A stretch of 5,273 bases of DNA, from NCBI GenBank assembly GCA_028292835.1, contig JAQGLP010000141.1, forward strand, positions 1 through 5,273, written 5' to 3'. This stretch comes from Variovorax sp. (GTDB lineage: Bacteria > Pseudomonadota > Gammaproteobacteria > Burkholderiales > Burkholderiaceae_C). Positions within the stretch are counted from its first letter, which is position 1. The number at the start of each line of letters is the position of its first letter. The notes below the pieces were generated by a model. The model was not told the origin of the DNA. It did no database searches and saw only the letters and a program-made list of their open reading frames with translations. A program made the translations under genes and the position numbers. Below are positions 1 to 4,901 of the stretch, one piece after another.

Positions 1-378
1 CCAGACCGCGCCGAGGTAGGAGTGGCGATGCAGTCCGGTCCAGAAGCCGCTCGGGCTGAGTGCCACCACGGCGCCCAGCACGCCGCCGCGCCGTGCCAGT
101 TCCAGCACCAGACGCGCGCCCAGGGAACTGCCCACGGCGTCGATTCCGCTCAGGTTGCGCATGTGAAGAAAGCCGGCCACCGCCTCGGCCAGCCCGTCGA
201 GCGTAACCCGTCCGGCAAGCGGCGGACTCTTGCCGAACCCGGGCAGATCGATCGCGACCACGCTGCGCTCGGCCATCAGCGCATCGAGCACCGGCCGCCA
301 GGACTGCCAGCTGCCGCCCAGCCCGTGGATCAGCAGCAAGGGCTTCCCCTTCCCGCGACGGGTGTAGTTGATTTGCAT
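1..378 (-). CDS. Alpha/beta-fold hydrolase, N-terminal 126 residues (C-terminus beyond left edge)
   Basis: Read leftward from ATG at 378-376, this frame stays open for 126 codons to base 1, so the C-terminal half lies outside the window. The protein starts MQINYTRRGKGKPLLLIHGL. Visible alpha/beta-hydrolase marks are the oxyanion-hole strand LLLIHGLGGS (about residues 14-23), a VVAIDLPGFGKS segment (40-51) typical of the beta4 region, and the nucleophile elbow GSSLGA (83-88), a G-x-S-x-G motif with Ser85 as predicted nucleophile. The catalytic Asp/Glu and His would lie in the missing part. No signal peptide is seen, so it is probably cytoplasmic. The substrate cannot be told from this half; esterases, lactonases and C-C bond hydrolases share these motifs. 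The start is supported by homology-like alignment of the first strand rather than by an RBS: only a weak ACGGA lies about 13 bases upstream. It is divergent from the transporter gene. Confidence 0.88.
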   Translation of the reverse strand, partial: MQINYTRRGKGKPLLLIHGLGGSWQSWRPVLDALMAERSVVAIDLPGFGKSPPLAGRVTLDGLAEAVAGFLHMRNLSGIDAVGSSLGARLVLELARRGGVLGAVVALSPSGFWTGLHRHSYLGAVW

Positions 379-563
379 CGGTCGTCGAATTCCGTTCGGA
401 AACCATCCCGGCTCATGCGTGCCGCAGGCGCCGGCCCTACCGCGCTTGTCCTGCAGGGTGGAAGGCGGGCCGGGCCGCGCGCATCGGTCGCACACTCCCG
501 CGCCTGTAGGAAACACGCTTGACAGCAAGCCCTGCGTGGCGACACAGCCGATAGACTGGACCG
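379..563. promoter_or_regulatory. Divergent intergenic spacer between hydrolase and transporter
   Basis: This 185-bp spacer must hold the promoters of both divergent genes. On the plus strand a perfect TTGACA sits at 519-524, but there is no good -10 hexamer 16-18 bases later; the nearest AT-containing stretch, CGATAGACT, is too far. A short palindrome, TTCCG-TT-CGGAA, lies at 390-401, about 12 bases upstream of the hydrolase start, and could be an operator or chance. No other structure is evident. Promoter assignment is therefore weak. Confidence 0.3.
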
Positions 564-2186
564 ATGCCGCACCATCGCGCTGCCGCCTTGCCAGGTCTCT
601 TTCGCTCCCTCCACTGGATGGCAGTCGGGGTGGTGGCCCTGCTGCTGTGCGGCGCCGCGGCGAGCCATGCGGATGAGACCCTGCGCGTTGGCTCCAAGCG
701 CTTCACCGAGTCGTACATCCTGGCCGAGGTGCTGGCGCAAACGGCGGCGCCGCAGTTGCCCACGCCGCCCGCCGTGCGCCAGGGTCTGGGCAACACCGCC
801 ATCGTGTACGAGGCGCTGCGCTCGGGCGGCATCGACCTGTACGCCGAGTACACCGGCACCATCGCGCTCGAAATCCTCAAGAGCCCGGCGCCGCTGACGC
901 TCGAAGCCCTGCGGGACGCGCTGCTGCCGCTCGGGCTGGGGGTGGCGATCCCGCTGGGCTTCAACGACGGCTATGCCCTCGCGGTGCGCGGCACCGACGC
1001 CGACGCCCGGGGCCTGCGCACGCTGAGCGACCTGGCCCGGCATCCGGAGTTGCGGCTCGGCCTGTCGAACGAGTTCCTGGGTCGCGCCGACGGCTGGCGC
1101 CCCCTGGCGCAAGCCTATGGCCTCGCGCAGTCGCCCATCGGGCTGGACCACGGGCTGGCGTACGGCGCCATCGCCGCCCGGCAGATCGACGTGATCGACA
1201 TCTACACGACCGACGCCAAGATCGACAAGCTGGGCCTGCGCGTGCTCGCCGACGACCGCGGGCACTTCCCGCGCTACGACGCCGTGGTGCTGTACCGGCT
1301 CGACGTGCCGACGCGCTTTCCGCAGGCCTGGGCGGCGCTGCGGCAGCTCGAAGGCCGCATCGACGAGCGCGCCATGATCGCCATGAACGCGCGCGCCGAG
1401 CTCGACGGCGTGGCCTTCGGCACCATCGCACGCGAGTTCCTGCATCGCACCGGCGTTGGTGCTGGTGCGAGCCCGGCCCCGACCGTTCCGCCCCGCCCGG
1501 TGGCCTCGACCACCGCGGCCAACCCAGACCAGCGCCCGCCCGCCTCCACCGATGCCTCGGCCCGAGGTTTCGTCGCCAAGCTGTTCGGCCCCGATCTGCC
1601 GCGGCTCGCGCGCCAGCACCTACTGCTGGTGATCGTCTCGGTCGGCGTCGCAACCTTGATCGCGGTGCCGCTGGCGATTTTGGTTTTTCCGCACCTGCGT
1701 GTGCGCGCGTTGGTGCTGGGCGCCACCGGCCTGCTGCAGACGGTGCCCTCGCTGGCGCTGCTGGCGGTACTGATCTCGCTGCTCGGCGCGATCGGCACGC
1801 TGCCCGCGCTGATGGCGCTCACGCTCTACTCGCTGCTGCCGATCATGCGCAACACGGTGGCCGGGCTGGCCGGGGTGCCGGACGGCCTGCGCCAGGCCGG
1901 CACGGCGCTGGGCATGACGCACGCGCAGAGCCTGCGCCTGGTGCAGCTGCCGCTGGCGCTGCCGACCCTGATGGCCGGCGTGCGCACCGCCACCGCGATC
2001 GCCATCGGCACCGCGACCATCGCCGCCTTCATCGGCGCGGGCGGTTTTGGCGAGCGCATCGTGACCGGGCTGGCGCTCAACGACAGCCAGTTGCTGCTGG
2101 CGGGCGCCTTGCCCGCCGCGGCGCTGGCGCTGCTGAGCGAGGCGCTGTTCGAGGGCATCGATTCTCTATGGCGCCGGCGGCGGTGA
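564..2186 (+). CDS. Fused ABC transporter: exported osmoprotectant-type binding domain followed by permease domain
   Basis: This 540-aa protein joins two parts of an osmoprotectant (betaine/choline-like) ABC importer. Residues 1-36 look like a signal peptide: arginines, hydrophobic core 19-33, A-x-A-type site SHA|DE. Residues 38-293 match the OsmF/ProX/OpuCC fold: VGSKRFTES (42-50), IDLYAEYTGT (90-99), FNDGYALAV (133-141), IYTTDAK (213-219), FPRYDAV (235-241). Tyr96, Tyr137, Tyr214 and Tyr238 fall where, as I recall, OpuC-type proteins place the aromatic cage for quaternary amines. A Pro/Ala/Thr-rich linker (about 297-333) leads to a MetI-like permease (340-540) with about five membrane segments and an EAA-type loop (RQAGTALG, 443-450) that should dock an ATPase. 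The four terminal arginines suggest a cytoplasmic C-terminus. An in-frame TAG at 552-554 makes ATG 564 the first possible start; the RBS is weak. No ATPase gene is visible. The exact substrate is unknown; ergothioneine and bile-acid relatives share this fold. Confidence 0.9.
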   Translation: MPHHRAAALPGLFRSLHWMAVGVVALLLCGAAASHADETLRVGSKRFTESYILAEVLAQTAAPQLPTPPAVRQGLGNTAIVYEALRSGGIDLYAEYTGTIALEILKSPAPLTLEALRDALLPLGLGVAIPLGFNDGYALAVRGTDADARGLRTLSDLARHPELRLGLSNEFLGRADGWRPLAQAYGLAQSPIGLDHGLAYGAIAARQIDVIDIYTTDAKIDKLGLRVLADDRGHFPRYDAVVLYRLDVPTRFPQAWAALRQLEGRIDERAMIAMNARAELDGVAFGTIAREFLHRTGVGAGASPAPTVPPRPVASTTAANPDQRPPASTDASARGFVAKLFGPDLPRLARQHLLLVIVSVGVATLIAVPLAILVFPHLRVRALVLGATGLLQTVPSLALLAVLISLLGAIGTLPALMALTLYSLLPIMRNTVAGLAGVPDGLRQAGTALGMTHAQSLRLVQLPLALPTLMAGVRTATAIAIGTATIAAFIGAGGFGERIVTGLALNDSQLLLAGALPAAALALLSEALFEGIDSLWRRRR

Positions 2187-2230
2187 GGTGACGACCGCCG
2201 AGGACAGGGTCGGTTGAGGCGCGGCGGGGT

Positions 2231-2256
2231 GTGCCCGGGCCCTCTCGGCCCGGCAC
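2231..2256 (+). terminator. GC-rich hairpin after the transporter gene, possible weak terminator
   Basis: GTGCCCGGGCC (2231-2241) pairs with GGCCCGGCAC (2247-2256) over ten base pairs with one bulged C, around a CTCTC loop. It starts 45 bases after the transporter stop. Only a short T run (2260-2262) follows, so intrinsic termination would be weak. The hairpin also lies just upstream of a putative psd -10 element. A regulatory role is equally possible. Confidence 0.4.
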
Positions 2257-2261
2257 GGCTT

Positions 2262-2269
2262 TATAGAAT
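2262..2269 (+). promoter_or_regulatory. Possible -10 element for psd
   Basis: TATAGAAT contains TATAGA (2262-2267) and TAGAAT (2264-2269), each close to the sigma70 -10 consensus, 31-36 bases upstream of the psd GTG. No recognisable -35 lies 16-18 bases upstream, where the sequence is the GC hairpin at 2231-2256. It is therefore a tentative promoter, supported mainly by being the only AT-rich patch in a 113-bp gap. Confidence 0.35.
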
Positions 2270-2299
2270 CCGGTCTCGATACACCTTCAGGGTTTCACC

Positions 2300-3175
2300 G
2301 TGTCCGACCGCTCCGCCGTACTGCCGCAATACCTGTTTCCCAAGCAGGCGCTGACCTCGTTCGCCGGCTGGGTCGCCGGGCGCGAGCGAGGCGCCGTCAC
2401 GACCTGGATCGTGCGACGCTTCGTCGCGATGTACGGCGTCGACATGAGCGAGGCGCTCGACGCCGACATCACCCACTACAAGAGCTTCAATGCCTTCTTC
2501 ACACGCGCGCTGAAACCCGGCGCCCGGCCGCTGGCCCAGGCCGACCTGGTCTGCCCGGTGGATGGCGCCATCAGCCAGTTCGGCATGATCGAGGGCGAGC
2601 AGATCTTCCAGGCCAAGGGCCACAGCTACACCACCACGGCGCTGGTCGGCGGCGACACCGCCCTGGCCGCGCAGTTCGCACACGGCAGCTTCGCCACGCT
2701 GTACCTGAGCCCCAGGGACTACCACCGCATCCACATGCCCTGCGATGGGCGGCTGCTGCGCATGGTGCATGTACCGGGCGAGTTGTTCTCGGTCAACCCG
2801 ACCACGGCGCGCGGCGTGCCGGGGTTGTTCGCACGCAACGAACGTGTGGTCTGCGTGTTCGAGTCGGCGCACGGCCCCTTTGTGCTGACACTGGTCGGTG
2901 CCACCATCGTGGGCAGCATGCAGACCGTCTGGCATGGGGTGGTGAACGGTCCGCGCGTGAAGCAGGTGCGCGAGTGGCGCTACGACAACCAGCAGATCGT
3001 GCTGCGCCAGGGCGAGGAAATGGGGCGATTTTTGCTGGGCTCGACCGTGGTGCTGCTGTTTCCCAAGCCGCCGCTGCACTTCAACCCAGCCTGGGCACCG
3101 GCCCGCGCGGTCCGCCTGGGCGAGGCGATGGCGAGCTACGGGCCAGCCTGGGGCGCGGACGCACCGCGCTCCTGA
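2300..3175 (+). CDS. psd: Phosphatidylserine decarboxylase proenzyme
   Basis: It converts phosphatidylserine to phosphatidylethanolamine at the inner membrane, the last step of PE synthesis. The 291-aa proenzyme is close to the usual length (about 280-320). Its C-terminal LGST motif (residues 246-249) marks self-cleavage between Gly247 and Ser248, giving a beta chain of 247 residues and an alpha chain of 44 whose Ser248 becomes the pyruvoyl group. The other members of the Asp-His-Ser triad are present: Asp88 in CPVDGA and His145 in DYHRIHMP. FNAFFTR (63-69) and the substrate-pocket segment PGELFSVN (159-166) are also typical. The start is GTG at 2300, with AGGG (2288-2291) eight bases upstream; translation of the first residues (MSDRSAVLPQYLFPK) looks like the family N-terminus. 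It stands as a single gene, not beside pssA within this window, and is followed directly by a palindromic element. Confidence 0.96.
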   Translation: MSDRSAVLPQYLFPKQALTSFAGWVAGRERGAVTTWIVRRFVAMYGVDMSEALDADITHYKSFNAFFTRALKPGARPLAQADLVCPVDGAISQFGMIEGEQIFQAKGHSYTTTALVGGDTALAAQFAHGSFATLYLSPRDYHRIHMPCDGRLLRMVHVPGELFSVNPTTARGVPGLFARNERVVCVFESAHGPFVLTLVGATIVGSMQTVWHGVVNGPRVKQVREWRYDNQQIVLRQGEEMGRFLLGSTVVLLFPKPPLHFNPAWAPARAVRLGEAMASYGPAWGADAPRS

Positions 3176-3244
3176 TTTCATAGCACATACGACGCATCAA
3201 AAGTGTTGCTAAGCCGCACCCACGGGGCGGTGCCAGCTATGAAA
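3176..3244. repeat. Palindromic intergenic element with 9-bp inverted ends
   Basis: TTTCATAGC (3176-3184) and GCTATGAAA (3236-3244) are perfect 9-bp inverted repeats 51 bases apart. Inside, GCACC (3216-3220) pairs with GGTGC (3229-3233) around an eight-base loop. A second pair, TTGCTA (3206-3211) and TAGCAA (3249-3254), crosses the right arm. The left arm begins immediately after the psd TGA. The sequence is more AT-rich than its surroundings and resembles dispersed intergenic palindromes I recall from Comamonadaceae genomes; that family link is from memory. No target-site duplication is evident. It may be a REP- or MITE-like element, or act as a transcript-end structure for psd. Confidence 0.6.
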
Positions 3245-3245
3245 C

Positions 3246-3274
3246 TTGTAGCAAATGGCGGACTGCGATATAGT
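3246..3274 (+). promoter_or_regulatory. Candidate sigma70 promoter for the winged-helix gene
   Basis: A -10 hexamer TATAGT (3269-3274, five of six matches to TATAAT) lies exactly 17 bases after a weaker -35 TTGTAG (3246-3251, three of six). Transcription would start near 3281 and give a leader of about 90 bases. The -10 sits within an imperfect inverted repeat, GGCGGACT (3257-3264) with AGTCGCC (3272-3278), which could be an operator. The -35 directly adjoins the right arm of the palindromic element, so that element may have contributed to this promoter. Confidence 0.5.
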
Positions 3275-3338
3275 CGCCAGCCGCTTGCGCAGAGCCTCTC
3301 AAAGCTTCGGGGCCTCGGCCAGGCGGTCATAAATACAC

Positions 3339-3351
3339 GGGCGTTTCGCCC
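3339..3351 (+). other. Small leader hairpin before the winged-helix gene RBS
   Basis: GGGCG (3339-3343) pairs with CGCCC (3347-3351) around a TTT loop, eight bases before the strong Shine-Dalgarno GAGGAG (3359-3364). It is too short and lacks a T tract, so it is not an intrinsic terminator. It may merely shape the leader. A weak alternative -10 (CATAAA, 3329-3334) lies just upstream. Confidence 0.3.
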
Positions 3352-3372
3352 CGCCCCCGAGGAGAACCGCGC

Positions 3373-3687
3373 ATGAGCACCAAAGAAAACGCCGCCGTCA
3401 GCCAATTGCTCGCACTGCTCGAGGCGCGCTATGCGCTGCGCGTACTGTGGGCTTTGCGCGACGGTCATGCGCAGACCTTCCGGCTGCTGCAGGACAGCGT
3501 CGGCGGCGTCACGCCCAACACGCTCAACACCCGCATCAAGGCGCTGCGCGAGGCGGGCGTCATCGGCCACGGCAGCGAGGGCTACTGCCTGACCGCGAGC
3601 GGCACCGACCTGCTCAAGCGCCTGTCGGACCTGCAGGCCTTCGCGGTCAAATGGCAGGCCGCCCAGGGCAAAAAAACAGCCGCCTGA
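3373..3687 (+). CDS. Small winged helix-turn-helix regulator, HxlR-like
   Basis: This 104-aa protein looks like a single winged-helix DNA-binding domain. Helices cover about 8-29 (LLALLEARYALRVLWALRDG) and 33-41. The predicted recognition helix is VTPNTLNTRIKALREAGVI (46-64). It is followed by a wing ending in YCLTASG (71-77), the Y-x-LT-x-x-G signature common to HxlR/MarR-type wings, and by a C-terminal helix (78-96) that could dimerise. The arrangement fits HxlR/DUF24 regulators best, but the N-terminal cysteine found in many redox-sensing members is absent; Cys72 in the wing is the only cysteine. Sensing by thiol switch at the usual site is therefore unlikely. ATG 3373 is fixed by GAGGAG at 3359-3364. 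It stands alone between psd and the FKBP gene. Its target and ligand are unknown; autoregulation at the inverted repeat at 3257-3278 is a guess. Confidence 0.85.
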   Translation: MSTKENAAVSQLLALLEARYALRVLWALRDGHAQTFRLLQDSVGGVTPNTLNTRIKALREAGVIGHGSEGYCLTASGTDLLKRLSDLQAFAVKWQAAQGKKTAA

Positions 3688-3694
3688 ACGCCGC

Positions 3695-3720
3695 GGCCGG
3701 CGCGTTGTCCACCGCCGGCC
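3695..3720 (+). other. GC-only stem-loop after the winged-helix gene
   Basis: GGCCGGCG (3695-3702) and CGCCGGCC (3713-3720) form a perfect eight-base-pair stem with a ten-base loop, seven bases after the regulator's stop codon. No T tract follows, so it is not a canonical intrinsic terminator. It may protect the mRNA 3' end or aid Rho-dependent release. GC-rich inverted repeats like this also arise by chance in such genomes. Confidence 0.35.
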
Positions 3721-3767
3721 TGGCCACGCGCAGCCGCCCTGCGCACTGCGCCCCGGCCGCGCCTCGC

Positions 3768-3773
3768 TACACT
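3768..3773 (+). promoter_or_regulatory. Possible -10 element for the FKBP gene
   Basis: TACACT matches four of six bases of the sigma70 -10 and lies 47 bases upstream of the FKBP start, at the end of a GC-rich stretch. No clear -35 is found 16-18 bases upstream, so the call is weak. A pyrimidine-rich tract (3781-3792) follows in the presumed leader. Confidence 0.3.
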
Positions 3774-3819
3774 GGCACGCTCTTTTTCTTCCGAGCGCCT
3801 GCTCATTCAAGGAGTTTCC

Positions 3820-4173
3820 ATGCCTGTCATCACCCCCTCCGGCCTGCAATACGACGACACGACCGAAGGCCAGGGCGCCGAAGCCAAGGCCGGCCAGCAC
3901 GTGCACGTGCACTACACCGGCTGGCTCTACAACAACGGCGTGCAGGGCGCCAAGTTCGATTCGAGCCGCGACCGCAACGACCCGTTCGCCTTCTCGCTCG
4001 GCGCCGGCCAGGTCATCAAGGGCTGGGACGAAGGCGTGGCCGGCATGAAGATCGGCGGCAAGCGCACGCTGATCATTCCGGCCTCGCTCGGCTACGGCGC
4101 GCGCGGCGCCGGCGGCGTGATTCCGCCCAACGCCACGCTCAAGTTCGACGTCGAACTGCTCGACGCGCATTGA
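3820..4173 (+). CDS. FKBP-type peptidyl-prolyl cis-trans isomerase (single domain, cytoplasmic)
   Basis: It catalyses cis-trans isomerisation of Xaa-Pro bonds. The 117-aa chain is one FKBP12-like domain (human FKBP12 has 108 residues) with no signal peptide, dimerisation arm or IF (insert-in-flap) chaperone domain, so it is not a SlyD, FkpA or Mip type. Core motifs are VHVHYTGWL (28-36), KFDSSRDR (45-52), LGAGQVIKGWDEG (60-72) and IPPNATLKFDVELL (101-114). Residues equivalent to the FKBP12 pocket are kept: Tyr32, Phe46, Asp47, Phe56, Val65, Ile66, Trp69, Tyr92, Ile101 and Phe109; the FKBP12 Ile90 position is Val100. Catalytic activity and FK506 binding are therefore expected. ATG 3820 has AAGGAG (3809-3814) five bases upstream. 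A strong symmetric terminator begins 21 bases after the stop, so this gene is a separate unit from the chaperone operon. Acidic and basic residues are balanced, with no metal-binding His tail. Confidence 0.95.
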   Translation: MPVITPSGLQYDDTTEGQGAEAKAGQHVHVHYTGWLYNNGVQGAKFDSSRDRNDPFAFSLGAGQVIKGWDEGVAGMKIGGKRTLIIPASLGYGARGAGGVIPPNATLKFDVELLDAH

Positions 4174-4193
4174 TCGGACCGGGGCCACACCCC

Positions 4194-4232
4194 AAAAAAA
4201 ATGGCGCGCCATCGATGGCGCGCCATTTTTTT
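4194..4232 (+). terminator. Symmetric intrinsic terminator (works in either direction)
   Basis: Bases 4195-4232 form a perfect 38-bp palindrome: seven A, a stem with TGGCGCGCCA arms (4202-4211 and 4216-4225), a TCGA loop, and seven T (4226-4232). The ten GC-rich pairs plus flanking A:U pairs and the T tract make a textbook Rho-independent terminator for the FKBP gene. The A tract gives the same structure on the minus strand, so it should stop transcription both ways. Unusually, each arm is itself a 12-bp palindrome (ATGGCGCGCCAT, at 4201-4212 and 4215-4226), so the arms are direct repeats as well as inverted ones. Confidence 0.93.
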
Positions 4233-4233
4233 G

Positions 4234-4261
4234 CTTGAAACAATTCGCACCGGCCCCAGTT
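4234..4261 (+). promoter_or_regulatory. Sigma32 (RpoH) heat-shock promoter of grpE-dnaK
   Basis: CTTGAAA (4234-4240) is a perfect match to the sigma32 -35 consensus. Thirteen bases later CCCCAGTT (4254-4261) matches CCCCATNT at all but one defined position. The spacing is within the optimum for sigma32. Transcription should start near 4267, giving a leader of about 62 bases before the grpE ATG. The -35 begins one base after the T tract of the preceding terminator. No CIRCE (HrcA) inverted repeat is seen, so positive control by RpoH is the only heat-shock mechanism visible here. Confidence 0.85.
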
Positions 4262-4267
4262 TCAGCC

Positions 4268-4322
4268 CGAATCCATCGATTCGCGGCCCTTGGGCCGGTG
4301 TTTGGCCCTTACTCGTTTTTTT
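4268..4322 (+). promoter_or_regulatory. Structured grpE leader with competing hairpins and a T7 run
   Basis: CGAATC (4268-4273) pairs with GATTCG (4278-4283) around a CATC loop, at the expected transcript 5' end. Next, GGGCC (4292-4296) can pair either backwards with GGCCC (4285-4289) or forwards with GGCCC (4304-4308), two exclusive choices. Seven T follow at 4316-4322, seven bases after the last stem. The layout resembles an attenuator or a temperature-sensitive leader, but the gap between stem and T run is long for an intrinsic terminator. Function is inferred only. Confidence 0.4.
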
Positions 4323-4328
4323 CCATCC

Positions 4329-4901
4329 ATGTCTGCAGAAACACCTTCGACCGACCCCCACCGACTCCAGGGCGATCCCAGCCCGGAAGAACTCGAAGCG
4401 GCCCAGGCGGCCAATGAAGCGGAGGCACAGGACAGCGCCAATGCGGCACAGGCCGAGTTGGCGACGCTGCGCACGCAGCACGCGGAACTGAACGACCAAT
4501 ACCTGCGCGCCCAGGCCGATGTGCAGAATGCGCGCCGCCGTGCCGACGACGAAATCACCAAGGCGCGCAAGTTCGCGGTCGAATCGTTCGCCGAGAGCAT
4601 GCTGCCGGTGCTCGACAGCCTGGAGGCCGGCCTGGCGCTTTCCGACGCTACGGCCCAGCAGATCCGCGAGGGCACCGAAGCCACGCTGCGCCAGCTCAAG
4701 AGCGCGCTCGAGCGCAACAAGGTCATCGAAATCAACCCCGCCGCCGGGGCACGCTTCGACCCGCACCAGCACCAGGCGATCTCCGTGGTGCCGGCCGACC
4801 AGCCCGCCAACACCGTGGTGGGAGTGTTGCAAAAAGGCTACACCATCGCCGACCGCGTGCTGCGCCCGGCGCTCGTGACCGTGGCGGCCTCGGGCCAGTA
4901 G
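4329..4901 (+). CDS. grpE: GrpE, nucleotide-exchange factor of DnaK
   Basis: GrpE dimers release ADP from DnaK and so reset the Hsp70 cycle in the cytoplasm. The 190-aa protein has a disordered acidic N-terminus (1-25), a long Ala/Glu/Gln-rich helix that should form the dimeric coiled coil (about 26-88), a helical bundle segment (89-131), and the C-terminal beta-wing that contacts DnaK. The wing carries the GrpE signature between Phe143 and Val185: FDPHQHQAIS, then GYTIADRVLRPALVTV. Length is typical (E. coli 197). I chose ATG 4329 (MSAETPSTDP). The frame extends upstream only to a TTG at 4290, which lies inside the leader and adds an atypical GRCLALTRFFPS segment. The start has no Shine-Dalgarno; the preceding bases are a pyrimidine tract, so initiation may depend on ribosomal protein S1 or on leader folding. 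It is first in the heat-shock unit, 141 bp before dnaK. Confidence 0.95.
   Translation: MSAETPSTDPHRLQGDPSPEELEAAQAANEAEAQDSANAAQAELATLRTQHAELNDQYLRAQADVQNARRRADDEITKARKFAVESFAESMLPVLDSLEAGLALSDATAQQIREGTEATLRQLKSALERNKVIEINPAAGARFDPHQHQAISVVPADQPANTVVGVLQKGYTIADRVLRPALVTVAASGQ

Noticed and set aside
519..524. Perfect TTGACA upstream of the transporter as a sigma70 promoter
   Set aside because: No acceptable -10 lies 16-18 bases downstream, so the match alone does not support a promoter call.
330..1619. Long open frame on the minus strand opposite the transporter (429 codons)
   Set aside because: Its product is Arg/Gly/Gln/His-rich with no recognisable domain. It lies antisense to a clear transporter gene and is a codon-bias shadow in GC-rich DNA.
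2261..3181. Minus-strand frame antisense to psd
   Set aside because: It covers the whole psd gene, whose catalytic motifs are intact. The antisense product shows no domain.
3670..3676. Seven-A run near the end of the winged-helix gene as a frameshift site
   Set aside because: Only four codons of the frame (T, A, A, stop) remain after it, and no downstream structure or fusion partner gives slippage a purpose.
3901..3912. GTGCACGTGCAC palindrome in the FKBP gene
   Set aside because: It encodes the conserved VHVH of the FKBP core strand, so the symmetry follows from codon choice.
4290..4328. Upstream TTG start extending grpE by 13 residues
   Set aside because: It has no RBS, falls inside the hairpin part of the leader and adds residues unlike GrpE N-termini. 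ATG 4329 gives a typical protein.
4233..4328. CIRCE operator for HrcA upstream of grpE
   Set aside because: I looked for TTAGCACTC and GAGTGCTAA and found neither here nor in the dnaK upstream region.
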